This document shows positions 54,863-64,000 of a stretch of 64,000 nt of DNA, piece after piece. The DNA is taken from the NCBI GenBank assembly GCA_021186555.1, contig JAJKFL010000005.1, positions 5,030,321-5,094,320 of the forward strand. The letters are read 5' to 3'. This DNA comes from Reticulitermes speratus (Eukaryota; Arthropoda; Insecta; Blattodea; Rhinotermitidae). Made by a program: the position numbers and the translations under genes. The notes beneath the pieces are model-generated. The model was not told the origin of the DNA. It did not search any database and saw only the letters and a list, made by a program, of their open reading frames with translations. Numbering within the stretch: position 1 is the first letter of the stretch; each line of letters begins with the position of its first letter.

Positions 54863-55441
54863 AATAAGCATATATGAATTAAGTAAAGTTACTGTAACTG
54901 TAAGCGGTAATTCTGCGTAATTTTCGTAACAGAGTTACACACGCAGGCTGTATAACCTTTACCAAGGGATCTGTGTACCCATGAGGACAGGGAGTGACCT
55001 TCTGTGAACATCTGTTGGCTGCCTATACCCCTGTGTCCTCTCTGTACGTGAATTGGCATGTTATACGATAACCTTGATCTTTACCTTTACCTTATTACGT
55101 ATTAGTTGCGAAGTGTAATATGACAGGAACGATTAGAAAGGGAAAGGTTGATTCGAGGTGTCACGTTTACGAAGAAAAGGGGAGTGTGGGTTATTTTGTT
55201 ATTTAAACTAGCGGTAAAGATCTGTGTCTAATTTGTAACGAGACAGTGGCAGTACTAAAAGCGTGTAACATTCGACGACATTACGTGAGATTGTATGTGT
55301 AGAAGTACACAAAATACTCAGGAAAGTTTCATGTTTATAAAATGGCAGCAATGAGGGGCCCCCTGTCACCACAAGAGAATATTTTGGGAAAAAGGCAAAA
55401 ACAAAAAAAGGATGCACCGAGATCTTCATTAAATTGTTAAT
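54863..55441. other. Intergenic sequence, nothing recognised
   Basis: 54950-55090 ends in a (tttacc)-like terminus as SINEs C and D do, but has no recognisable head or body. Confidence 0.3.
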
Positions 55442-55443
55442 TA

Positions 55444-56157
55444 CAGTAGGCCCTAGATTTAACGAACCCCGATTTAACGGACAAAAATTTCTGTCCTAAA
55501 GAAAAAATTTAGAACTCTTTCTTTTGTTCGCGAATAGAGCACGCTAAAAGGTTTGTGTCAGCTTTAAGACAAAAAAATAAAAAAATAAAAATTAAAAAAA
55601 CCACTCCATTAGTTACACTGTATAGTTTTATGACGTGTTTGATTAAAATAAAGTTTGGTTCCTGTCGTAAATTTATTTTTGTATCTTTAACAGATGTTTT
55701 AGTGGCGTGTATAAATTACTGAATGTACATTATAATAATATTTTATTCATACTTACACATTTTAATACACCCTGTACATTGTAAGTTCGTTATTAATATA
55801 TGTTTTTAAAATACATTCGAGCCGATCCCAGTAGCTGTGCGGTCTAAGGCGTGGGTCTGCGGCCGCTCGCTTACTGGGGTTGTGGGTTCGAATCCCACCG
55901 GAGGCATGGATGTCTGTCTGTTGTGAGTGTTGTGTGTTGTCAGGTAGAGGTATCTGCGTCGGGCTGATCACTCGTCCAGAGGAGTCCTACCGAGTGTGGT
56001 GTGTCTAAAAAAGTGTGATCGTGAAGCCTCGAAAACTGAGGCGGCCTTGGCCCCCAAGGGGCTGTCAAGCCATTAAAAAAAAAAATTCGATTTAACGGAC
56101 TTTTGGCAATAATGGACACCCCTTCCCCAATTAGTCCGTTAAATCGAGGGCCTACTG
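55444..56157. mobile_element. Pogo/Tigger-like element with nested SINE
   Basis: Inverted ends cagtaggccctagatttaac and (inverse) cagtaggccctcgatttaac flanked by TA (55442-55443, 56158-56159). No transposase is readable. The SINE-A at 55821-56084 splits the interior. Confidence 0.88.
55821..56084 (+). mobile_element. SINE-A nested in the pogo-like element
   Basis: Head gccgatcccagtagctgtgc, B-box gggttcgaatccc, body to gctgtcaagccatt and poly-A. Flanks attcga at 55815-55820 and 56085-56090. Confidence 0.9.
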
Positions 56158-56159
56158 TA

Positions 56160-56692
56160 ATGACTTACATAAATCACTAATTAAATAGATATACATAAAT
56201 AGGCAGAGAGATATATATAAAAGATTAGTTCCAGCTGCAGCCTCCTCGACCCACCGCAACACTATGCACACCGCGTGACCAACCGTTCTGAAAGCAGCAC
56301 AACTACACAAAAACACATCACGTCCCTTGCCCAACATAAAAGTGCTTCAGTGACAAAACCGAACACCTCGTAGGCTAAACGCTTCCTTGAACACGTTAAA
56401 AAGAGAGAAACAAACCATATCCGTCGAATTCTGCAAAGTGGCGTGAAAAGCAGACGGCATCATGAGAAGTATGACGAGACTGGTGGACAAGTAATTTAGG
56501 GAAAGTCCAAATCTTGAGCAGTCATTGAACTTCTCGCAAGAGCGTTCCGCTCTATCTCGGTGCCCTCACACTAATAACGCTTATTTTCGGCTTTCTATAG
56601 GCAGAGATCGCCCTAGACAAGATAGACAAGTACTTCAGTCTTTAACCTGCACACTATGTAACTGTCATACGTATTTACATTCAACCATTATA
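56160..56692. other. Intergenic sequence, nothing recognised
   Basis: Short ORFs without motifs. Confidence 0.35.
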
Positions 56693-57542
56693 AGTCGGTC
56701 CCTGTCACCACGATAAGTCGGTCCCTGTCACCACGATAAGTCGGTCCCTGTCACCACGATAAGTCGGTCCCTGTCACCACGATAAGTCGGTCCCTGTCAA
56801 CCACCGATAAGTCGGTCCCTGTCACCACGATAAAGTCGGTCCCTGTCACCACGATAAGTCGGTCCCTGTCACCACGATAAGTCGGTCCCTGTCACACGAT
56901 AAGTCGGTCCCTGTCACCACGATAAGTCGGTCCCTGGTCACCACGATAAGTCGGGTCCCTGTCACCACGACAAGTCGGTCCCTGTCACCACGTAAGTCGG
57001 TCCCTGTCACCACGACAAGTCGGTCCCTGTCACCACGATAAGTCGGTCCCTGTCACCACGATAAGTCGGTCCCTGTCACCACGATAAGTCGGTCCCTGTC
57101 ACCACGATAAGTCGGTCCCTGTCACCACGATAAGTCGGTCCCTGTCACCACGATAAGTCGGTCCCTGTCACCACGATAAGTCGGTCCCTGTCACCACGAT
57201 AAGTCGGTCCCTGTCACCACGATAAGTCGGTCCCTGTCACCACGATAAGTCGGTCCCTGTCACCACGATAAGTCGGTCCCTGTCACCACGATAAGTCGGT
57301 CCCTGTCACCACGATAAGTCGGTCCCTGTCACCACGATAAGTCGGTCCCTGTCACCACGATAAGTCGGTCCCTGTCACCACGATAAGTCGGTCCCTGTCA
57401 CCACGATAAGTCGGTCCCTGTCACCACGATAAGTCGGTCCCTGTCACCACGATAAGTCGGTCCCTGTCACCACGATAAGTCGGTCCTGTCACCACGATAA
57501 GTCGGTCCTGTCACCACGATAAGTCGGTCCCTGTCACCACGC
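56693..57542. repeat. 23-bp tandem array, about 37 copies
   Basis: The unit is cgataagtcggtccctgtca plus cca. The first third has many single-base length changes in C, A or G runs; the remainder is nearly invariant. Confidence 0.96.
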
Positions 57543-57721
57543 ATGGCGCGTCCTCGGGTTGCGGATGGAGAAACGGCCTCCGAATATGGAGGTTAGCTGC
57601 GAATATGCAGTCGCGGACAGCCGACAAGGGGTGGTCCTCCAGCTTGGGGGTGGGCGAGGTGCTAACAACTCCTCTCTGTAAAAAATTACCATGTTACCAA
57701 ACACTATACAGAGCCTCGGAC

Positions 57722-57856
57722 CTGGGAGGGCTCTTGTGAGTGCGGTAATGAACCTTCGGGTTCCATAAAATGCGGGGAATCTCTTGACTAGCTGACGACC
57801 TGTTAGCTTCTCAAGAAGGACTGTGCTACATGGAGTTAGTTAGTTAGTTAGTTACA
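57722..57856 (+). mobile_element. LINE-beta terminal fragment with (GTTA)n tail
   Basis: Encodes [12 protein letters not shown] and stop, then gcggggaatctcttgac and a clean gttagttagttagtta tail. Severely 5'-truncated. Confidence 0.78.
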
Positions 57857-57904
57857 TTCAACAGAACTTCAAAATATATCTAAAACGGAATGTGAGTAAA
57901 TGCT

Positions 57905-58105
57905 AAAATTTTCCTTGTCCACGTCATGAAGGCACACAGAGGGAGTAGGCGTATAGCTCCACCCATTCTCATCCTCGTCGCAAGATGGGGGTGAGTGGTT
58001 AACTTCACACCCCATCCCCCGGAAAGAATTGAATAGTATGCTGGGTGGGCCCCAGAGAGGGCCTGGACGTTTTGGAGAAGAGATAAATCTCTTGATATTA
58101 CCAGA
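57905..58105 (-). mobile_element. SINE-C, diverged
   Basis: Blocks gtatagctccacccattctc, gggtgggccccagagagg and ctggacgttttggagaag; similar to the subtype at 13905-14155. Head not recognisable. Confidence 0.7.
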
Positions 58106-58299
58106 ATGTGGTTTCGGCCAATTATCAGAGTTGTTACATACAGACAGACGGATGGCGACGAAAATAATTGACGCTGTATGCTACGTTTCGTTGCGAACGC
58201 TCTTAAAAAAAGAAAAATAGCACAGTGGCTTGTTTTAAAAATGTCCCGCTCCAAAACTTTGTGCTATTCTCTTATTCTAAGATAAGCTAAGGATAATTA

Positions 58300-58775
58300 C
58301 ACAAATATATAAACTCACATTTATAATAACAACGTATCTAATTATAATAAATTATAAGTTATATTTATATATATAATATATTATATATATAAATATTATA
58401 ATATAAATATATTTAAATATAAAATATATTTTATAATATTTATAATAACACAGTAATCTAATTATAAATAATTATAAGTTATATTATAATATATATAAAT
58501 ATAAAATATTTTATAATATAAAATATATATTTATAATACAACAGTAATCTAATATAAATATAATTTATAAGTTTATTTATAATATATAATAATAATATAT
58601 AAATATATTATAATATAAAATATATTATAATAACAACATAATCAAATTATAAATATATTATAAGTTAATTATAAATATATATATATTTATATATAAATAT
58701 ATATTAATATAAAATATATATTATAATATTTATAATAACAACAGTAATCTAATTAAATATAATTATAAGTGGTTT
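58300..58775. repeat. AT-rich tandem array, about 5 irregular units of 95-120 bp
   Basis: Almost only A and T. Anchor words like acaacagtaatctaatta recur at about 58325, 58444, 58536, 58632 and 58738, with variable-length (TATA)-rich filler between. Confidence 0.88.
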
Positions 58776-58977
58776 GAAAACAAAATAATTCTCATTTTGA
58801 TGCAGGAACATATCTTAGTCATCTGTGTGTGGTAAACTGCCATATCAAATATTTAAAACAGTAATATTATATCTATATATAAGGTAAAGTGAGGTTAAAA
58901 ATGTAAATTAAAATTATTGCGTTTTTATTGAGAGCTATTTCCTCTTAGCGGTAATACTGTGTACATATAATTAGCAA
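58776..58977. other. Spacer, nothing recognised
   Basis: AT-rich; no signature. Confidence 0.35.
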
Positions 58978-59478
58978 TTTTCTGGTGCGTTCACAAAATT
59001 ACGAAAAGCGGTTATTAGGTTCGTCATTGTCTGTATGTCCGTCCGCATGAAACAACTCGGCTCCCACTGGAAGAATTTCAATGGAACTTGATATATGAGT
59101 ATTTTTCGAAAATCCGTCGAGAAAATTCAAGCTTCATTAAAATCTGACAAGTATAACGGTCACTTTACATTAAGACCTATGTACATTTATGACAGTACCT
59201 CGCTGAAATCTTCTTAGAATAAGAGATTCTTCAGAAAACGGTTGTACAGAAAGCAAAAACCCAACTTATGTTCGATATTTTTTTTTCTTCGAAAATCGTG
59301 TCCGTTTATGAGATAATGTGGAAAAATATGGTACAGCACAGACAGACCACAGATGACAATATAACACGGCGCATGCGCTTTGCATGCTGGATAACTGAGG
59401 CTACAGACACACACTCATAATATTTAAATACTTACTGCTTTTCCAGTGCCACAATGGTTACGCGAACGCGCCTCAATG
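58978..59478 (+). repeat. Dispersed repeat family R1, copy 2
   Basis: Ordered similarity to 43832-44345 throughout, including atgagataatgtggaaaaat and cggcgcatgcgctttgcatg, ending acgcgaacgcgcct. Confidence 0.82.
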
Positions 59479-59756
59479 TTACGTTAAACGTACTTTGCTA
59501 CAGGAAGGTTACAGTAATGAATGCCCTTACGGATTGTTTTGACAGCCGAGCAGAAACGCTGTCAGGGTGCAACACTGCTGTCGGATTCTGTACACAAACA
59601 GCGGTTGAACAATACAGCCGTCGGCACCCAAGCAGAGCGGCATTCAGCAACGCACGTCACCGGTTCCGAGAAGCGAAATCATACAACGTTAAGTAGCAGG
59701 GAGCGTGACACAGGCTAACTGCGAACGGTCCAACGCAATCCGAGGAAAAGTAAAGT

Positions 59757-60135
59757 TGTTTGTGTAGGCTACACGCCATGAAGGCATATGAAGAGTGGAG
59801 ATATAGCTCCACATATTCTTAACCTCGGCACTAGACTGGAGGTGAAGTGGCTTAACCTCGGCACTAGACTGGAGGTAAGTGGCTTAACCTCGGCACTAGA
59901 CTGGAGGTAAGTGGCTATAACTCGCACTAGACTGAGGTAGTGCTTAACTCGGCACTAGATGGAGGGGAGTGGATAGTCACGTCCCCGGTCGCTTTAACCC
60001 TGGAAAAGAGCCCAGGTACCCACTGAATAGGAGCTGTTGTACTGTGTGCCGGTCTTGACATGTGGAGCACAGATAAATTTTCTACCCTGACCGGGAATCG
60101 AATTACAATTATCTGACGTCCAACTCCTATCCCGG
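59757..60135 (-). mobile_element. SINE-C with internal tandem expansion
   Basis: SINE-C order in reverse, but the ttaacctcggcactagact block is repeated about five times at ~33-bp spacing (59822-59955). Ordinary copies have it once. The head side is decayed. Confidence 0.75.
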
Positions 60136-60239
60136 TTCCGTCATAGAAGACGTTTCCTCCAGGACTACTCGTAAAATGCTCACACGTAAGAATACACGTG
60201 TGATGAACTTTACTTCAGCAATGTCTGCACCTGTAACAG

Positions 60240-60756
60240 GGTTACCGTGTTGAAGTTACCCCGGCAGAGTAAAATCCATGTCATTGGACTGTGGAAAACC
60301 TTTGACGATGAGTTGCGAATTGGGCGATGCGAGATAACCACCTGCCATTTGACCCCATGTACGATCTCAGAACTAATCCCAACCACTCCACTGCAAGAGC
60401 TCGCAACACAGCTTTTTGGTCAAGGCATGGCTTCGTCTTATCAACAAGATAACAGCAACAGAATGCCACCTTCATTTTCTACAGTACAAGTTGCAACTTG
60501 TTTTCAAGGACGTTCCTCTACAGGCCAAACAACACTTATGCCTCGAACACAACAACGCACCGCATTTCTTTCCACAAGTCGCACAGTACTTAAATCGCTG
60601 CTACGGAAAGAGTTTCATTGTTCAAAGAACTCCGCATGCCTGGCCACCCCTGTCACCGAACTTGACACTGCTTTACAACGAAGTGGGATCTCACGGCTTA
60701 TGAAAGGCGGTGGTGCTGCTCCAAACGGAGCAAGCAAGAAAGCGCTCGGAAAGTAA
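60240..60756 (+). pseudogene. Decayed transposase fragment
   Basis: A frame spanning 60416-60703 shows HNNAPHFFPQVAQYLNRCYG, then TPHAWPPLSPNLTLL. This is like the second and third catalytic regions of Tc1/mariner-superfamily transposases (DNAPAH... and WPPRSPDLTP.DFFLWG), with the key Asp residues lost. The preceding ~55 codons (60247-60400) may be the upstream part in another frame. No terminal repeats seen. Confidence 0.55.
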
Positions 60757-61447
60757 CACGTGCTGTTCTTGTAATGACCTCGTTTGTGCATAGACAGACG
60801 GTGTAAGAGGTAATTTTTTAACGGAAAGCCGCGTAACTACGTACATTACGTCACAAGTATGCTAAACACGACTACGTAACGACGCAAGGTTGAACCTGTC
60901 GCCCACGTCTATACAAAACGTTTCACTTAAAATGAGCGAATGACTAACTAACAGCTTGAAATTTGGAAGGCGTTTCGTGGGACATGCTGGATAGGGGCAG
61001 CCACCATTTCTGACAGGTAAGCAGGCATGCAAAGAATCGCTCACGAAACTGTGGCCATTTTCTTTTTTGCTGACGTAACTAGTCTACGGAACATTGTGTC
61101 TTTAAAATCGGGCCCGTAGCCAGGGGGGTGGGGGTGGAAAAGGATTCAATGCACCCACTACAAATCTGGATGCAGCCACTAGGAATTTGCAAAATATCAA
61201 ATACAAACACGCTGATCAGCCCGCTAAAATCGTGCGACACCTTACCGCATCCACGTGTCGCCTCTGTCGAACCGCCGTGGTTGTAAACAACTCATTTTTA
61301 ATGATGTGTGTATATGCAAGATGTTTTGTGCAGTGTTATAGAGCGCGTTGTGTAATTAAAGTGTTGATTTGTGGTCTTGACAGAGGCGCTTTTAAAGCTT
61401 ATACATACATAATATATATGTATATATATATATATATATATATAAGA
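60757..61447. other. Intergenic; ends in (AT)n microsatellite
   Basis: An (AT)n run lies at about 61410-61443. 61085-61150 has a G-rich ccgtagccaggggggtggg word similar to hAT-type ends but no partner. Nothing else recognised. Confidence 0.35.
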
Positions 61448-61700
61448 GGCCGATTCCAGTCGCCGCGCAATCTAAGGCGTGGGTATGAGGTCGCTCTCTT
61501 GCTGGGATTGTGGGTTCGAATCCCGTCAGGGGCATGGATGCCTGTCTCTTGTGAGTGTTGTGTGTTGTGAGGTAGAGGTCTCTGCGTCGGGCTGATCACT
61601 CGTCCAGAGGAGTCCTACTGAGTGTGGTGTATCTGAGTGTGATCGTGAAGCCTCGATAATGAGGAGGCCCTGGCCTACTAGGGGCTGTTGCGACATGGGA
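61448..61700 (+). mobile_element. SINE-A, diverged head
   Basis: Head ggccgattccagtcgccgcg, B-box gggttcgaatccc, body to ctaggggctgttgcgaca; the tail is degenerate. Inserted at the end of an (AT)n run, so its duplication cannot be told apart from the microsatellite. Confidence 0.85.
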
Positions 61701-61752
61701 GAAAATATGTATAATAGAGCGTTATATACGTATATAAACATATGTTTGTATA

Positions 61753-61829
61753 CAGGGTATACATAAGAGAATGGTGCGGTTTCAATAGAAATGTCTATTG
61801 AAACCGCACCATTCTTTTGTGTATACTCT
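61753..61829. mobile_element. 77-bp palindromic mini-transposon, TA-flanked
   Basis: Same design as 41299-41376: cagggtatacataagagaat, ggtgcggtttcaatag, a few bases, then the inverse ending attcttttgtgtatactctg. TA lies on both sides. Confidence 0.85.
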
Positions 61830-61831
61830 GT

Positions 61832-62286
61832 ATACACCCTCTGCACCCACTGTGTTCATGGCCTGGCCACTGGCCTGTTTAGAATGTTGTAGTTTAATCA
61901 GACAATGGAAAAAGTTCAATTCGAGGGCCAAAATTATAAGTTTTAAACCATTGTTTAAACTTGTCACATGCACGATGCTGGCAATGGTATGGTATATGCA
62001 CAACTTGGATCAATTCACACGCACACCACACCCGTTACGTATATAGACCAAATTACATCACAGAATCGAGATACAAGAAGCACCGGAAAGAAAATACGTT
62101 ATGTTGAATGGAATACAATTCGCCAGCCTCATTTCATTCATAGCTTGATGACGTATGCGCCTACATCCTGTTCATTAATGAGCTGGGTTTGTTTGCACAT
62201 GCGAGCGGCTCTTCGCAGTCAGCATGGAACGTCCTTCCGCCTATAGGAGCTTCACAAGACGGAGTGCTCACTGTCGCTGTGGAAAA
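61832..62286. other. Spacer, nothing recognised
   Basis: Short ORFs only. Confidence 0.35.
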
Positions 62287-62660
62287 CAGGAAATGTACGT
62301 CTAACGTAACATTGAGGCGCGTTCGCGTAACAATTGTTGCCGTGGAAAGGCAATAAGTATTACATTTGCCGAGTGTGTGTCTGTAGCCTTAGTTACCCAG
62401 CATTCAAAGCGCATGCGCCGTATTATATTGTCATCTGTGGCCTGTCTGGCTGTACCGTATTATTCCACATTATCTAAAAAACGGCACAATTTTCGGAAAA
62501 AAGTTTCTGAACATAAAATGTGTGTTTCTTTTATTTTCTCTATAACATTTGTCTGAAACATTTCTCATTCTAAGAAGAATTCAGCGAGATATTATCGTAA
62601 ACGTACATAGGTCTTCATGCAAAGTACCCGTTATTCTTCTCAGATTTTAATGAAACTTGA
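62287..62660 (-). repeat. Dispersed repeat family R1, copy 3
   Basis: Inverse of the other two copies: aggcgcgttcgcgt at left, gcatgcgccgtattat, and attttaatgaaacttgaatt at right, where a SINE-C follows within a few bases. Confidence 0.8.
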
Positions 62661-62677
62661 ATTTAAACCGAGCATAA

Positions 62678-62948
62678 AGTTTATCCTATAACCAGCCATG
62701 AAGGCCCAGAGGGGAGTAGAGGTATAGCTCTACTAATTCTTTAACCTGGGCGATAGATGGGGGTGGGTAGTTAACGCCACGCCCCGGCCGCATTACCACC
62801 GGGAACGTGACCGGGTACACATTGTACAGGAGTCTAGGTAGGCCCCAGGGCCGGTCTGGACGGGTGCGGAAAATCTCGCCCCCACCGGGATTCGATCCCC
62901 AGACCGTAGCGAGTCGCTATACAGACTACGCCAACCCGGCCAATTTTC
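62678..62948 (-). mobile_element. SINE-C, full length, with 12-bp TSD
   Basis: Complete reverse copy. Flanks aaccgagcataa at 62666-62677 and 62949-62960. Confidence 0.93.
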
Positions 62949-62960
62949 AACCGAGCATAA

Positions 62961-63264
62961 TAGAACAAACTGCCCCAATCCATTATTATATTCAGTTTAT
63001 CTAATTCCATAATATTAATTCGCTAAGAATGAATGGTTTAAATATAATCAGTTTTCAAGGTATGTATTGTTTTCAACTTTAAAGAATTCTGACGACGGTA
63101 TATGATCACAGGGTTCACTAAGAATTTGTAAGGTGGACAACACCCACAATTTCAGCCACCATTATGCTTATATTGTCATAAGGTGTGCGGTGTGCGATAA
63201 TCTCTAAATAGCCCCATCAGGTTCCCGACCAGAAATGATTGTCCAGCCTCGTGATATGAACTTG
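62961..63264. other. Spacer, nothing recognised
   Basis: No signature. Confidence 0.35.
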
Positions 63265-64000
63265 TGTACAACAATCAATCAATCAATCATCATTATCATC
63301 ACCACCATCATGAGCTGTGAAATGTTAGGCGGAGTGCCTGTTCTTTGTCCCGCAAGGTGAAGCTGGACCTTCCATCTTTTCCTCGGTCGTCCTATGCTTC
63401 TCTTCCCCTTTGACCTATATTTCAGTGCCTGTTTAGGTATCCTGTCTTTGCCCATTCTCTCTACGTGTTGCAGCCACTCTCGTTGGTAATGTTTTATTTC
63501 CAAAACAATGTTCTGCACTCCAAGTTTCTCCCTGACGGATTGATTTCTTTCCCTGTCTAACTTAGTAATTCCTAATAAATGTCATCCAAATTTAATTTGT
63601 GGTGCTTCCAGTCTTTGTTTATCTTTTTATTCAGCACCCAGGCTTTACTACCAAACTTAAAGGCCACTTTAGCTGTAATATTGTGGAATCTTAATTTTTT
63701 TTTACATGGTGAAGGGCCCCGCAGCAGATGCTACGGACGCACCACACCCTTAAGGCTTTTTGTGCAACCCTATGATGAAGATGAAAATGAATTTTGTTTC
63801 TTTAATCGTCTGTTTTCCAAAACGTCTCCGTATAACGCCATTTATTTTGTTACATGTCTGTAACTTGTCTTCTAAATCGCTTTTGTAGTCCGATATAAGT
63901 TATCCAACGTATTTAAAAACCTATTCAATAGGGCTATCATTTATGACAATTTGAACTCTTTATATGTGGTTCCAACACATTACCATTGATTTTGTTTTGT
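63265..64000 (-). mobile_element. LINE-epsilon C-terminal fragment, running off the window
   Basis: The minus strand encodes QNIVLEIKHYQREWLQHVER, MGKDRIPKQALKYRSKGKRS and IGRPRKRWKVQ before a stop, with a (GATT/GATGAT)-type tail at 63265-63320. Upstream (63800-64000) the decayed frame resembles K.KVM.F.GT...SKIVIN..PIEQV..., as in the region after the RT palm. A SINE-B fragment interrupts it. Confidence 0.72.
63697..63795 (-). mobile_element. SINE-B 3' fragment nested in LINE-epsilon
   Basis: Poly-T then acatggtgaagggccccgca, gcagatgctacggacgcacc, aaggctttttgtgcaaccct: the inverse of the 3' third of 7255-7540. 5'-truncated; no clear duplication. Confidence 0.85.

Overview
The window is a stretch of a large, repeat-rich insect nuclear genome. 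A tramtrack-type BTB/POZ exon, several LINE 3' ends, tRNA-headed SINEs and mariner/pogo/hAT elements all point to an arthropod. The particular LINE tails and SINEs look like those of cockroaches or termites (Blattodea), but that is an inference from memory, not a search result.

Layout. 1-1.9 kb holds the only convincing host gene: the minus-strand BTB exon (338-1178) with an upstream splice donor that implies a noncoding first exon near 1763-1850. The rest of that gene lies left of the window. 3-6 kb has a 44-bp minisatellite, a small hAT-like element and a 1.1-kb CCAACCAA-type array that abuts a LINE tail. 6-20 kb is a mosaic of LINE 3' fragments, SINEs with clear target-site duplications (TSDs), pogo-like MITEs and short arrays. 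21.4-24.2 kb has a transposase remnant, a 56-bp array with higher-order structure and an 81-bp array that carries a hammerhead-like motif in every unit. 24.8-29 kb has a hAT MITE, LINE fragments and an unexplained GC-rich ORF pair. 29.4-32.7 kb is a nest: a LINE split by a block with a TSD, and inside that block inverted hammerhead-like arms, a dead mariner and a 35-bp array. 33-46 kb has more SINEs, LINE ends and hammerhead-bearing palindromes. 47.6-48.8 kb is a 42-bp array, 50-51.3 kb a second dead mariner, 52.5-53.8 kb a 114-bp array, 55.4-56.2 kb a pogo-like element with a nested SINE, 56.7-57.5 kb a 23-bp array and 58.3-58.8 kb an AT-rich array. The window ends inside a minus-strand LINE fragment.

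How it works together. Apart from the BTB gene, nothing looks like functional protein-coding sequence. The common theme is a recurrent hammerhead-ribozyme-like motif (CTGAWGA, stem, GAAAC, tiny loop, GTA). It occurs about twenty times, often as inverted pairs, and in several copies it is followed 50-80 bp later by a terminus resembling GTGCATTYGTTGGT. This resembles the ribozyme motifs reported in Penelope-like retroelements. No Penelope reverse transcriptase is visible here, so these would be non-autonomous ends or relics. Two independent reading-frame breaks, in the BTB exon and in the second mariner, fall in C/G homopolymers, so single-base assembly errors should be considered before calling either gene broken.
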